From contig NZ_CP045407.1 of the NCBI RefSeq assembly GCF_009363715.1, positions 25,972-89,971 on the forward strand: DNA of 64,000 nt. The letters run 5' to 3'. Below are positions 52,268 to 60,982 of the stretch, piece after piece (positions within the stretch are counted from its first letter, which is position 1; the number at the start of each line of letters is the position of its first letter). The position numbers were made by a program, and so were the translations under genes. The notes under the pieces were generated by a model. It searched no databases. It saw only the letters and a program-made list of their open reading frames with translations, and was not told where the DNA came from. This DNA is from Roseovarius sp. THAF9 (GTDB lineage Bacteria; Pseudomonadota; Alphaproteobacteria; Rhodobacterales; Rhodobacteraceae).

Positions 52268-52648
52268 ATGACCACCACAGTCGACCTCGACCCCGTTCAG
52301 GAAGCCGCACTGATCGCCGCGCAGAATGATGCGTTTCGCATGTCGATTCTCGGCACTACCCTTGTCGCCAGTGCCCCGCAGGGCCAGTTCGTAATGACAC
52401 GCGGCGTCGCGGCGCTTGGGCTCGATGTGCAGCTGGAACTCACCCGCCGCGTCGCCGCTTTCGACACCTTCATTGCCGACAGCGACCCCCATGGCTGGCA
52501 CGAGATGGGTGTCATTGAGCTTGAGGACACGACGGTCTGGTTCAAACTCGACCTGTACGATGTCGACTACCAATACGGCTCCCCCGAGCCGTCCGATCCC
52601 ACGCAAACGCGCCGTGTTCTGACCCTGCTTCTGCCGTCGGAATACTGA
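52268..52648 (+). CDS. DUF3768 family protein
   Basis: 126 residues from the ATG at 52268. The pattern AAQNDAFRMSI, DTFIADSDPHGWHEMGVIEL, VWFKLDLYD and RRVLTLLLPSEY is that of DUF3768, a family found on alphaproteobacterial plasmids with no known function. First of a row of five small plasmid genes, each preceded by a structured leader. Confidence 0.8.
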   Translation: MTTTVDLDPVQEAALIAAQNDAFRMSILGTTLVASAPQGQFVMTRGVAALGLDVQLELTRRVAAFDTFIADSDPHGWHEMGVIELEDTTVWFKLDLYDVDYQYGSPEPSDPTQTRRVLTLLLPSEY

Positions 52649-52673
52649 CGACCCCATCCATAAACACCGCGCC

Positions 52674-52703
52674 GGACCGCCCTTGCACAAAGGGCGGTCC
52701 TTT
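52674..52703 (+). terminator. Hairpin terminator after the DUF3768 gene
   Basis: Perfect 11-bp stem (GGACCGCCCTT at 52674-52684, complement at 52690-52700), 5-base loop, then TTTC. A CTGGCGGGTT motif follows at 52708-52717. Confidence 0.6.
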
Positions 52704-52763
52704 CGGACTGGCGGGTTCCAAGGGACGCGATGATCGCGCCTTGCCCGCCGCAGGAGACCAGAC

Positions 52764-53060
52764 ATGGCCAAGACACTCGACTACCAGATCACCCTCTATC
52801 CCGCGCATCGTGACGGCGCCTTCGTCGTCACCCAGTTCCAGATGATGGCGAGCTACCCCGAAAAGCGCATTCAAGCCGCGGGCATGGACGACTTGATCGA
52901 CAAGGTGACGCAGTTCGCGATGGAGCATGGGATCGGCTGCAGCGCTTCGGTGCGTTGTCTCGCCCCGCGCAAACCGCCGGGGTTCAAGCGCGCGACCGAG
53001 AATCTTTATTTCAACCTGGTTGACCGAACGGCGGAGAAACGCGGCGACGCTGCGGCCTGA
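52764..53060 (+). CDS. Small plasmid protein, unknown function
   Basis: 98 residues, alpha/beta (LDYQITLYPAHRDGAFVVTQFQMMASYPEKRI), basic C-terminus. No family recognised. The ATG at 52764 follows GCAGGAGACC. It belongs to the run of small genes behind the ParB-like gene; codon use matches its neighbours. Confidence 0.65.
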   Translation: MAKTLDYQITLYPAHRDGAFVVTQFQMMASYPEKRIQAAGMDDLIDKVTQFAMEHGIGCSASVRCLAPRKPPGFKRATENLYFNLVDRTAEKRGDAAA

Positions 53061-53133
53061 CGCTTCCCCAACAAACCTCTGGGGCGGCCTCGCGCAATGG
53101 TCGCCCTCCCCTAAATTCCAAAGGATCAAAATC

Positions 53134-53517
53134 ATGACACAAGCGACTGATTTCTACGCGCAGATGCTCGAATCTCAGAGGCGTGCTGCCGAACAGCGGG
53201 TCCGAACCCGAGCTGCCCTTCTTGTCGAACTGCGCGCCCTCGGCGTGACCGGCATCGAGGTGCAATATGAAGGCTATGGCGATTCCGGCAATGTCGAGGA
53301 TGTCGTCGTGACTCCTGACACGACAACCCTGACGGAAGAGCTGCGGCGACGGGTCGAAGATTTCGGCTGGGACTTTGCCTATGCGCTGAGCCCTGGGTTT
53401 GAGAACAACGAAGGCGGTTATGGCGAACTTACCTGGTCAATCGAGACCGACAAGATCGATGTCAGCCACTCGAACCGCTATATCGAGACCAACGCCACCG
53501 AACACGAGGGGCTCTGA
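53134..53517 (+). CDS. DUF6878-like small protein
   Basis: 127 residues from the ATG at 53134. The core ELRALGVTGIEVQYEGYGDSGNVEDVVV is characteristic of a plasmid family I recall as DUF6878; the assignment is from memory of the motif. Function unknown. It ends 1 bp before the next start, so the two are probably coupled. Confidence 0.65.
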   Translation: MTQATDFYAQMLESQRRAAEQRVRTRAALLVELRALGVTGIEVQYEGYGDSGNVEDVVVTPDTTTLTEELRRRVEDFGWDFAYALSPGFENNEGGYGELTWSIETDKIDVSHSNRYIETNATEHEGL

Positions 53518-53518
53518 T

Positions 53519-53995
53519 ATGGCACATCCCCTCCATCACGCCGAGAGCTCGGCCCGAAAGTTCGGCGGTGTGCCAGATGATTATCAACATGTGCATGACT
53601 GGTTTGACTCATCCAAAGAGCACCTAGGTCTTTTCGTTCACAGAGCCCAAAAACACCATACGGTCGGGATCTATGATGCCGAGCGGGTGTTCGGTCGCAG
53701 CCTGACCAACAGCGCGGGCCGGGTTGTTCCGATCCGCTGGATTGGCGAGCAGCATGTGCGCGAAGACTGCCAGGGACGTATCCCGTCGCTGGCGGATTGG
53801 CTTGGGCGCATCCAGCCGGAACCATGGATGGCCAATGGCCGGATCGACAACGAGCCGACGCAGATTGTCGGCGATCCACGTGCGGTCTGGATCGGGGCGG
53901 TTGCCAATCACCAGACCATTCTCGGCTTCGAGGACTGGCTTCTGAAGGTCTCCGTCGAGCACGTCCAGCATCGCCAGAATCGCGCCGCCGCCTGA
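53519..53995 (+). CDS. DUF6915-like small protein
   Basis: 158 residues starting MAHPLHHAESSARKFGGVPDDYQ, a very conserved opening that I recall as DUF6915. The histidine-rich first 60 residues (HVHDWFDSSKEHLGLFVHRAQKHH) could bind metal. Function unknown. Its stop codon is part of a perfect 9-bp hairpin. Confidence 0.65.
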   Translation: MAHPLHHAESSARKFGGVPDDYQHVHDWFDSSKEHLGLFVHRAQKHHTVGIYDAERVFGRSLTNSAGRVVPIRWIGEQHVREDCQGRIPSLADWLGRIQPEPWMANGRIDNEPTQIVGDPRAVWIGAVANHQTILGFEDWLLKVSVEHVQHRQNRAAA

Positions 53996-54008
53996 TCCAT
54001 CAGGCGGC
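53987..54008 (+). terminator. Hairpin overlapping the DUF6915-like stop codon
   Basis: GCCGCCTGA-TCCA-TCAGGCGGC, perfect 9-bp arms, no T-run. Structure at the gene end, followed at 54063 by a CTTGGCGGGTC motif like those before the neighbouring small genes. Confidence 0.45.
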
Positions 54009-54100
54009 AAACTCACCAACCACCGTACCACGTCCGGATCGACTCGCTCGAGCCCCACCCGGCTTGGCGGGTCGATTGCGTTTCAAGAAAGGAAATCGAC

Positions 54101-54730
54101 ATGCACGACGCCGTCTACGAGGAGGCCTATCAGTGCCACACAATCAAGATCTACCACGACCCTGATGCCGAAAGCCCACGGGATTGGTGCAACCTCGGTA
54201 CGCTGATCTGCTGGCACCGGCGCTATCGGCTGGGTGACAGCCATCAGCACGACAGCCCTGAGGCGTTCCTGCGCGATCTCGCGGGCGTCTCGGATCAGAG
54301 CGATCTCTCGATGGATCGTCTGCGGGACCTCGCCGAGCGGAAGGCAATCATTCTGCCTGTGTTTCTCTTTGACCATTCCGGTCTCGCGATGAACACCATC
54401 GGGTTCCACTGCCCGTGGGATTCCGCCCAAGTCGGCTACGTCTATGTGACGCTTGAGGCGGTCCGGATGGAATTCGGTGTAAAACGCGTGACCAAGGCCC
54501 TGCGCGAAAAGACTGAAGGCGTCTTACGTGGTGAGATCGCCGACTACGATTCCTACCTTGGTGGGCGTGTCTATGGTTACATCGTCGAACAGGGTGGCGA
54601 GGAGATCGACGCTTGCTGGGGGTTTGTTGGCGACTATGAGACGCATTGTTTGCCGGAGGCGCGGAATGCTGTTCCTCGGTCCGATCCCCATCCGCCATCC
54701 GCGACCGGTGTATTGACCGCATATCCATAG
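54101..54730 (+). CDS. Plasmid/phage-type protein, unknown function
   Basis: 209 residues from the ATG at 54101 with AAAGGAAAT upstream. The sequence (YQCHTIKIYHDPDAESPRDWCNLGTLICWHRRYRLGD; later GFHCPWDSAQVGYVYVT and YDSYLGGRVYGYIVEQGGEEIDACWGFVGD) resembles uncharacterised proteins of phages and plasmids. No catalytic motif recognised. Last of the small-gene row. Confidence 0.7.
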   Translation: MHDAVYEEAYQCHTIKIYHDPDAESPRDWCNLGTLICWHRRYRLGDSHQHDSPEAFLRDLAGVSDQSDLSMDRLRDLAERKAIILPVFLFDHSGLAMNTIGFHCPWDSAQVGYVYVTLEAVRMEFGVKRVTKALREKTEGVLRGEIADYDSYLGGRVYGYIVEQGGEEIDACWGFVGDYETHCLPEARNAVPRSDPHPPSATGVLTAYP

Positions 54731-54895
54731 TCTAAATCGCCGCCACACACCGGAACTATGGGCAGCACCCGATCGCGCGCGCATTGCTGCATTGCAGAAA
54801 AGTCATCGCCCGCCCATTGTGCGACTGCAGCATTGCTCCTATGTTTGCTCTTGTGATCGGTTCTCTCCTCCTCCCTGAGCCGATCCGGAATAATC

Positions 54896-54934
54896 GGCGG
54901 CATCCACCTCCTCCCGGATGCCGCCTTTTTATTT
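54896..54934 (+). terminator. Rho-independent terminator
   Basis: Perfect 10-bp stem (GGCGGCATCC at 54896-54905, complement at 54916-54925) followed by TTTTTATTT. It closes the small-gene row. The surrounding 54731-55243 holds no supportable gene. Confidence 0.85.
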
Positions 54935-55168
54935 GCAGATCCCCATTCTGAGCTCTTGCGATTTCTCCTCGTTGACCATTCGGTCCCCGAGCTTGCTATG
55001 TGTCGGGTCCGTTTCGTTGAAGGTGCCTAAAATGCAGGCACGGCCGTGTCCCAGCAGCTTGGCATGGGTTTGCGCGACAACGCCCACAGCGTCATCCCCA
55101 GATTTTGTGGATAAGTTCTCGCTGCCAAGACTACAACTTTCGAGGCCATGAAAGAGCGAGAGGCAGGG

Positions 55169-55189
55169 CGGGAGGGGTGACCCCTCCCG
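55169..55189. repeat. GC-rich palindrome before the methylase-helicase gene
   Basis: CGGGAGGGGT and its complement ACCCCTCCCG separated by one G, 55 bp before the start codon. Candidate operator or leader hairpin of the large gene. Confidence 0.6.
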
Positions 55190-55243
55190 GGTGAGAGAGT
55201 GCGCGCGGGGCTGGGGGCCAACCCTCAACCCCGGAGATTGCCG

Positions 55244-58200
55244 ATGAACGCTCACCCCCATTCCGTCCAACTTGCAACCGAGCCCGAAGCCCCTGCCCTG
55301 CCCGCGGCTGCAGGCTTCGCCGAGCACCTGATGCAGGCTGCGAAAACCCTCGTCCCTCTGTTCGAAGCGGGCAGGTCTATCGACGCTGCCGCTCTTCGTG
55401 CCGCCATGGAAGAGGCTTTCGGCGCAAATGACACCAGTGGCACCTGGGTCTGGAAAGACGCCTACGAGGCCGCCGAGATCGCCCAGATTCTGATGCTCTC
55501 GCGCTATGGCGCGCTGATGCAACGCCAAGCGGCCACGCCGCACGCCTTTCTCTCCATGATCGAGCGCCTCGCCAGTCTGGCGCCGTCCCACACGCGGCGT
55601 TCAGAAGACAGCGTGCGCTTGCAACAATTCTCGACCCCTCTGCCTCTCGCGGCAATTGTCGCCCGGGCGGCGGGGTTTCGGGATGACGACCTGGTGCTCG
55701 AGCCTTCGGCGGGTACCGGCATGTTGGCAGTCTTCGCGAAGAACGCGGACGCACGGCTGGCGCTGAATGAGCTTGCCGAGACCCGCCGCGCCCTGCTGGG
55801 ACACCTGTTCCCGGAGGCCGTTGTCTCAGACCACAATGCCGCGTCGATCGATGACCGACTCGACCGATCGATCACGCCCTCGGTCATCGTGATGAACCCG
55901 CCGTTTTCGGCTGCGAACCATGTCGAAGGCCGGTTCCGGCAGGCCACCAGTCAGCATGTACTCTCCGCCTTGGCGCGGCTCGCGCCTGGTGGGCGGCTTG
56001 TCGTCATCACCGGCGAGAGTTTCCGCCCGTCAACGAAATCCTTCCAGTCGACGTTTCAGCGGATTGGGCAGAGCGCCGATGTGGTATTTTCCGCAGCCAT
56101 CGACGGCAAGGTCTTCGCGCGGCATGGCACCACGATCGACACGCGGTTGACGGTGATCGACAAGCGCGCGGCTGGTGCTGAAGAGACCGCGCTGGTCAAG
56201 AGCGAGGCCGCCTATCATCCGATCTGCGCAACCACAGCTGATCTTCTCTCGGTGGTGCTCGCGCATTGCCGGGAGCGGCGCAGCCCCCCACCTTGCCCCA
56301 CCAGCACGGCCCTCTCGGTCCCTTCTCAACCGACCCGCACCAACCTGCACGCTCTGCGCAACGCCGCCCGTAAGGAAACTCGCGCACTCGCCGAAGAACG
56401 CGCGAAGCACCCGTTTGATGACATCGAGACCGCCCCGCTCGACTACCTGCCAAAAGCCTGGAGCGAAGCCGAGGGCGCACTGCAGGACACGGTCTATGAG
56501 GCCTATGACCTTCAGGCGATCCGGATCGACTGCGCGGCGGAACATCCGACAGCACTTGTCCAATCCGCGGCCATGGCCTCGGTCCCGCCGCCCGTGCCGA
56601 CCTACCGTCCCGTCTTGCCGAAGACCCTCGTCGCGGATGGCCTTCTCTCCGCGCCGCAACTCGAAAGCGTCATCTATGCGGGCAATGCGCATGAGACGCA
56701 TCTGAAGGGCTGGTTCAAGCGTGGGGAGATCGAGGGTCAGCTCATAGCAGCGGCCAAGAGCGACGAAGGCGCCTTCCGTCTCCGTAAAGGCTGGTTCCTC
56801 GGCGATGGCACGGGCTGCGGCAAAGGGCGGCAGGTCGCGGGCATCATCTTGGACAACTGGCTGCAGGGCCGCCGCCGTGCAGTCTGGGTCTCGAAGAGCG
56901 ACAAGCTCGTTGAGGATGCACGGCGCGACTGGATGGCGCTCGGCGGGCGTGAAAGCGATATCGTCCCGCTTTCCAAGTTCCGCCAGGGCAGCGACATCCG
57001 ACTGCCCGAGGGCATCCTTTTCGTCACCTATGCCACGCTGCGCTCGGCGGAACGCGAGGGGAAAGCCTCCCGCCTCGATCAGGTGACGTCCTGGCTTGGC
57101 GAGGGGTTCAACGGGGTCATCGCTTTCGATGAAAGCCACGCCATGGCGAATGCTGCTGGCGAAAAGTCCGACCGCGGCGACAGACGCGCCTCCCAGCAAG
57201 GCCTTGCGGGCCTTGCGCTGCAAAACGCCGTTCCTGATGCGCGCGTCCTCTACGTTTCGGCCACCGGCGCCACGGTTGTCGGCAATCTCGCCTATGCCTC
57301 CCGTCTCGGTCTCTGGGGCACGGGTGATTTCCCCTTCGTGACGCGCGCGGAGTTTGTCGCCGCAATGGAGGCCGGAGGCATTGCCGCCATGGAGATGATC
57401 TCGCGCGACCTGAAGGCGCTCGGCCTCTATCTGGCGCGCTCCCTCTCCTATGCCGGGGTCGAATACGAGATGCTGGTCCATGAGCTGACGCCCGCCCAAG
57501 TCGCGATCTATGATAGCTACGCAGACGCCTACCAGATCATCCACACCAACCTCGAGGCGGCGCTTCAGGCCTCGGGTATTTCCTCCGAGATCGGCACCTT
57601 GAACGGCCAAGCCAAATCCGCAGCGCGCTCGGCGTTTGAGAGCAACAAACAGCGCTTCTTCAACCATCTTATCACTGCCATGAAATGCCCCTCGCTGATC
57701 CGCGCGATCGAGGCGGACCTAGCGGCGGGCCATTCGGCGGTGATCCAGGTGGTTTCGACCAGCGAAGCGGTGATGGAACGCCGCCTCGAAGAGATCCCGC
57801 CGTCGGAGTGGGACGACCTGCAGGTCGACTTCACTCCGCGCGAGAACATCATGGACTACCTGATGCACTCCTTCCCGACGCAGCTTTTTGAACCCTACAC
57901 GGACGAGAATGGCGATCTGCGCTCGCGTCCGGCCCTCGATGGCGATGGCAATCCGATCATCTGTCGCGAGGCCGAGCGGCGGCGGGATGATCTTGTCGAG
58001 CATTTGGGGGCCCTCGCCCCGGTGCAGGGCGCGCTCGATCAGATCCTGTGGCATTTTGGCGGGGAGGCCGTTGCCGAGGTCACGGGGCGCAAGCGGCGCA
58101 TCGTGAAAACGCTTGAGGGGCGGCTTAAGGTCGAAAACCGCCCCGCCTCCTCCAACCTCGGTGAGACGCAGGCCTTCATGGATGATGCCAGGCGCATCCT

Positions 58201-59641
58201 GATTTTCTCCGACGCCGGTGGCACGGGGCGCAGTTACCACGCCGATCTAGGGGCAAAGAACCAACGTCTGCGGGTGCATTACCTGCTGGAGCCCGGCTGG
58301 AAGGCCGACAATGCGATCCAGGGGCTGGGGCGCACCAATCGCACCAACCAGGCGCAGCCGCCGCTGTTCCGGCCGGTGGCGACCAATGTGAAAGGCGAGA
58401 AGCGCTTCCTTTCCACCATTGCCCGCCGCCTCGACACGCTCGGTGCCATCACCAAGGGGCAACGCGAGACCGGCGGGCAGAACATGTTCCGCGCCGAGGA
58501 CAACCTTGAGAGTCCCTACGCACGCGCTGCGCTGCGGCAGTTCTTCTACAAGCTGCGTGCGGGCAAGATCGAGGCCTGCTCTTACGCCAAATTCCAGGAG
58601 ATGACCGGGCTGACGCTCGATGAGGCGGACGGCACGATGAAAGAGAATCTGCCGCCGATCCAGCAGTTCCTGAACCGCTGCCTTGCGCTGAGGATCGACA
58701 TGCAGGACGCAATTTTCGAGGCCTTTGGTGGGTTTCTTTCGGCGATCATCGAAGATGCGCGGCAGGCGGGCACGCTTGATGTCGGGCTAGAGACCCTGCG
58801 CGCAGAGAAGTTCGTCATCACCGACCGCAGGGTCATCTTCGAGCACGAGGCGACGGGGGCGACGGCCGCCGCGCTGACGGTGGAACGCACGGATCGCAAC
58901 GATCCGCTGACCCTGCCCCGCGTCAAAGCAATCTGCGCCGATATGAAGGGTGCGACGCTGTGCTGGAACAAGACCTCCAAGCGTGCGGCGCTGATGGTGA
59001 AGGCGCCGGCCTTCATGGACGAGGATGGCGTGCCGATCCTGCGGGTGAAGCTTCTGCGACCCATGGCCACCGAGATCCTCACCCTTTCCGAGTTCTCGAA
59101 ATCGCACTGGGAAGAGGTCGATGACACGATGTTCGCACAGCTCTGGCAGGCCGAGGTCGCGGCGGTTCCGGAGTTCACCACCTCGAAAATCACGTTGATC
59201 TGCGGCCTCCTGCTGACGATCTGGGACAGGCTCCCTTCGGACAATATGCGCATCTATCGCCTGCAGACCGAGGACGGGGAACGCGCTATCGGCCGTCTGG
59301 TCAGCCAGGAGCAGCTTTTGAACGTCTATGCGCGGCTCGGGCTCGATTGTCAGATCGAGATGACGCCTCAAGAGGTCTTTGCCGCGGTGATGCATGCGAA
59401 GACGACCTTGAACCTGCTTGGTGGCTACCAGCTGCGCCGGTCGCTGGTGATGGGACAGCCAAGGCTTGAGCTCATCGGCGCGTCGGGCGCGGTCCTGCCC
59501 GCACTGAAAGCGATGGGTTGTTTCACCGAGGTGATCCAGTGGAAGACGCGGGTGTTCATCCCTGTGGACGGCACCGAGGTGCTGGCGCGCGTGCTCGCCG
59601 AACATCCGGTTGGGGCCAGCGGCGCGGATGCTGCCGCATGA
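55244..59641 (+). CDS. Strawberry-notch-type methylase-helicase
   Basis: 1465 residues from the ATG at 55244. An N-terminal adenine-methyltransferase-like domain (about 125-300; LEPSAGTGMLAVFA and VIVMNPPFS near 217) is followed by a superfamily 2 helicase. Walker A is GDGTGCGKGRQ near 520, the DEAH-type box is FDESHAM near 629, and QGLGRTNRTNQ is near 1025, the arginine-finger motif of the SBNO group. Large proteins of this kind are common on conjugative alphaproteobacterial plasmids and are thought to protect or process plasmid DNA after transfer. The stop overlaps the next start (ATGA). Confidence 0.88.
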   Translation: MNAHPHSVQLATEPEAPALPAAAGFAEHLMQAAKTLVPLFEAGRSIDAAALRAAMEEAFGANDTSGTWVWKDAYEAAEIAQILMLSRYGALMQRQAATPHAFLSMIERLASLAPSHTRRSEDSVRLQQFSTPLPLAAIVARAAGFRDDDLVLEPSAGTGMLAVFAKNADARLALNELAETRRALLGHLFPEAVVSDHNAASIDDRLDRSITPSVIVMNPPFSAANHVEGRFRQATSQHVLSALARLAPGGRLVVITGESFRPSTKSFQSTFQRIGQSADVVFSAAIDGKVFARHGTTIDTRLTVIDKRAAGAEETALVKSEAAYHPICATTADLLSVVLAHCRERRSPPPCPTSTALSVPSQPTRTNLHALRNAARKETRALAEERAKHPFDDIETAPLDYLPKAWSEAEGALQDTVYEAYDLQAIRIDCAAEHPTALVQSAAMASVPPPVPTYRPVLPKTLVADGLLSAPQLESVIYAGNAHETHLKGWFKRGEIEGQLIAAAKSDEGAFRLRKGWFLGDGTGCGKGRQVAGIILDNWLQGRRRAVWVSKSDKLVEDARRDWMALGGRESDIVPLSKFRQGSDIRLPEGILFVTYATLRSAEREGKASRLDQVTSWLGEGFNGVIAFDESHAMANAAGEKSDRGDRRASQQGLAGLALQNAVPDARVLYVSATGATVVGNLAYASRLGLWGTGDFPFVTRAEFVAAMEAGGIAAMEMISRDLKALGLYLARSLSYAGVEYEMLVHELTPAQVAIYDSYADAYQIIHTNLEAALQASGISSEIGTLNGQAKSAARSAFESNKQRFFNHLITAMKCPSLIRAIEADLAAGHSAVIQVVSTSEAVMERRLEEIPPSEWDDLQVDFTPRENIMDYLMHSFPTQLFEPYTDENGDLRSRPALDGDGNPIICREAERRRDDLVEHLGALAPVQGALDQILWHFGGEAVAEVTGRKRRIVKTLEGRLKVENRPASSNLGETQAFMDDARRILIFSDAGGTGRSYHADLGAKNQRLRVHYLLEPGWKADNAIQGLGRTNRTNQAQPPLFRPVATNVKGEKRFLSTIARRLDTLGAITKGQRETGGQNMFRAEDNLESPYARAALRQFFYKLRAGKIEACSYAKFQEMTGLTLDEADGTMKENLPPIQQFLNRCLALRIDMQDAIFEAFGGFLSAIIEDARQAGTLDVGLETLRAEKFVITDRRVIFEHEATGATAAALTVERTDRNDPLTLPRVKAICADMKGATLCWNKTSKRAALMVKAPAFMDEDGVPILRVKLLRPMATEILTLSEFSKSHWEEVDDTMFAQLWQAEVAAVPEFTTSKITLICGLLLTIWDRLPSDNMRIYRLQTEDGERAIGRLVSQEQLLNVYARLGLDCQIEMTPQEVFAAVMHAKTTLNLLGGYQLRRSLVMGQPRLELIGASGAVLPALKAMGCFTEVIQWKTRVFIPVDGTEVLARVLAEHPVGASGADAAA

Positions 59642-60684
59642 GCGCGCGGCGCAGCATCGCAGACCTCTCGGCCGATCTGGCAGATCGGGCCGAGAGCTTC
59701 TGCCGCCAGTACTTCCCCGAGGGTCGCAAGCAGGGCAATTATTGGCAGGTCGGCGACACGTCCGGTGCAAAGGGTCAGAGCCTCGCGATCCGGCTGCAGG
59801 CGCAGGACGGGCGCAAAGCCGGGTCATGGCAAGATTTCGCGACAGGGGAGTATGGCGATCTGATCGACCTGCTGCAGGAACGGCTCGGATCGGTCACGCT
59901 GAAGGAAACACTGAGCGAGGCCCGGTCCTTCCTGGGAGCAGCCCCCTGCCCTTCCGTGCCTCATGACACCCGCAAAGATGGACTCCCCAATGCAGGCCCC
60001 AGCAAACGAACAGCGCGGGCGCGCAAACTCTTTGCTGCTGGCAAGCCGGTGCTTGGCAGCTTGGCCGCCACCTATCTGCAAGGGCGCAGCATCACGCGCC
60101 TCGGCCCGGCCCTGCGCTATCACCCGCGGGTCTTCCTGCGGCAGGGCGAGGACGACCCCGATCCGCTGCAAAGGGCCCCTGCCCTGCTCGCGAAGATCAC
60201 CGACAATCGGGGTCAGATCACTGGCTGCGCACGCTTCTATCTCGGCCCGTCCACCGGCGGCTTGGCCGCGATCGAGAGCCCGAAACGGATCCTCGGGCAG
60301 CTGCATGGCCATGCCATCCGCTTCTGGTCCGGCTCACCTCGCACCGATCTCATCGTGGGCGAAGGTCTCGAGAACTCCCTCTCGGTCGGCACGGCTCTCC
60401 CCGAGTTCGATCTCGCCTCCTGTCTCACCGCCACCCATCTCGGCCTCTTCATCCCGCCGCCGGGGATCAAGCGTATCTGGATCGCGCGGGACAATGACCA
60501 AGCTGGACATGAAGCATCAAAGAGATTGCGTAAACACCTGGAATCGCTTGGAATTGCCTGCGGTGATCTCGTGCCGACCATGGGGGATTTCAACGATGAT
60601 CTGCGGGCATTCGGCAAAGATGCGCTGCGCCGGTCGTTGCTTGAGGTCATAAAAGCACAAGGTCTGGAGATCGAGGACGGGTGA
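59638..60684 (+). CDS. Toprim-domain primase-like protein
   Basis: 348 residues from the ATG at 59638 (4-bp overlap with the helicase gene). The N-terminus (YFPEGRKQGNYWQVGDTSGAKGQSLAIRL) resembles the DUF7146/primase N-terminal fold but has no CHC2 zinc finger. The Toprim acidic motifs are LIVGEGLENSLS near 237-248 and RIWIARDNDQAGHEA near 279-293. It may prime the transferred strand in the recipient. Coupling to the methylase-helicase suggests one DNA-processing unit. Confidence 0.82.
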   Translation: MSARRSIADLSADLADRAESFCRQYFPEGRKQGNYWQVGDTSGAKGQSLAIRLQAQDGRKAGSWQDFATGEYGDLIDLLQERLGSVTLKETLSEARSFLGAAPCPSVPHDTRKDGLPNAGPSKRTARARKLFAAGKPVLGSLAATYLQGRSITRLGPALRYHPRVFLRQGEDDPDPLQRAPALLAKITDNRGQITGCARFYLGPSTGGLAAIESPKRILGQLHGHAIRFWSGSPRTDLIVGEGLENSLSVGTALPEFDLASCLTATHLGLFIPPPGIKRIWIARDNDQAGHEASKRLRKHLESLGIACGDLVPTMGDFNDDLRAFGKDALRRSLLEVIKAQGLEIEDG

Positions 60685-60795
60685 CCGCCGGCCCCCTCAA
60701 TGATGTCCGACAAGGCAAAGGTTCCTCCCGTTCGATCTGATCCCGTTTGGATTACGGGAGCGATGGACCGGCGGGTCGGGGCTGAGTGCCCCTCG

Positions 60796-60877
60796 CCCGG
60801 GCCGCAATGCGCCCCGCACCAGAAAATTCCCCTGCCCCTTCGGGCCATTCCTCGCGGGGACAATTTTCCGGCCCGGG
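60796..60877. repeat. Nested inverted repeats between the Toprim and DUF2493 genes
   Basis: Outer arms CCCGGGCCG (60796-60804) and CGGCCCGGG (60869-60877); inner arms GAAAATT (60832-60838) and AATTTTC (60862-60868), next to CCCC/GGGG pairing. No gene in 60685-60982. A shared TCTCCGCTGCGCT string follows here (60883) and again near 63096 before the DUF736 gene. Confidence 0.5.
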
Positions 60878-60982
60878 TCACATTCTCCGCTGCGCTCCGA
60901 TCCTGACGGATGCGGCCCCGTCGCCGCCGGTCCTGTTATCGCCCCATCCAAATCGGGTCAGATCAAACAGAGGAACCAGACA

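Noticed and set aside
54929..55591. 220-codon minus-strand frame before and inside the methylase-helicase gene
   Set aside because: Crosses a terminator, a palindrome and the coding start of a strong gene; no ribosome site or domain.
56030..57667. 545-codon open frame antisense to the methylase-helicase
   Set aside because: The sense strand shows helicase motifs throughout; the antisense product has no domain pattern.
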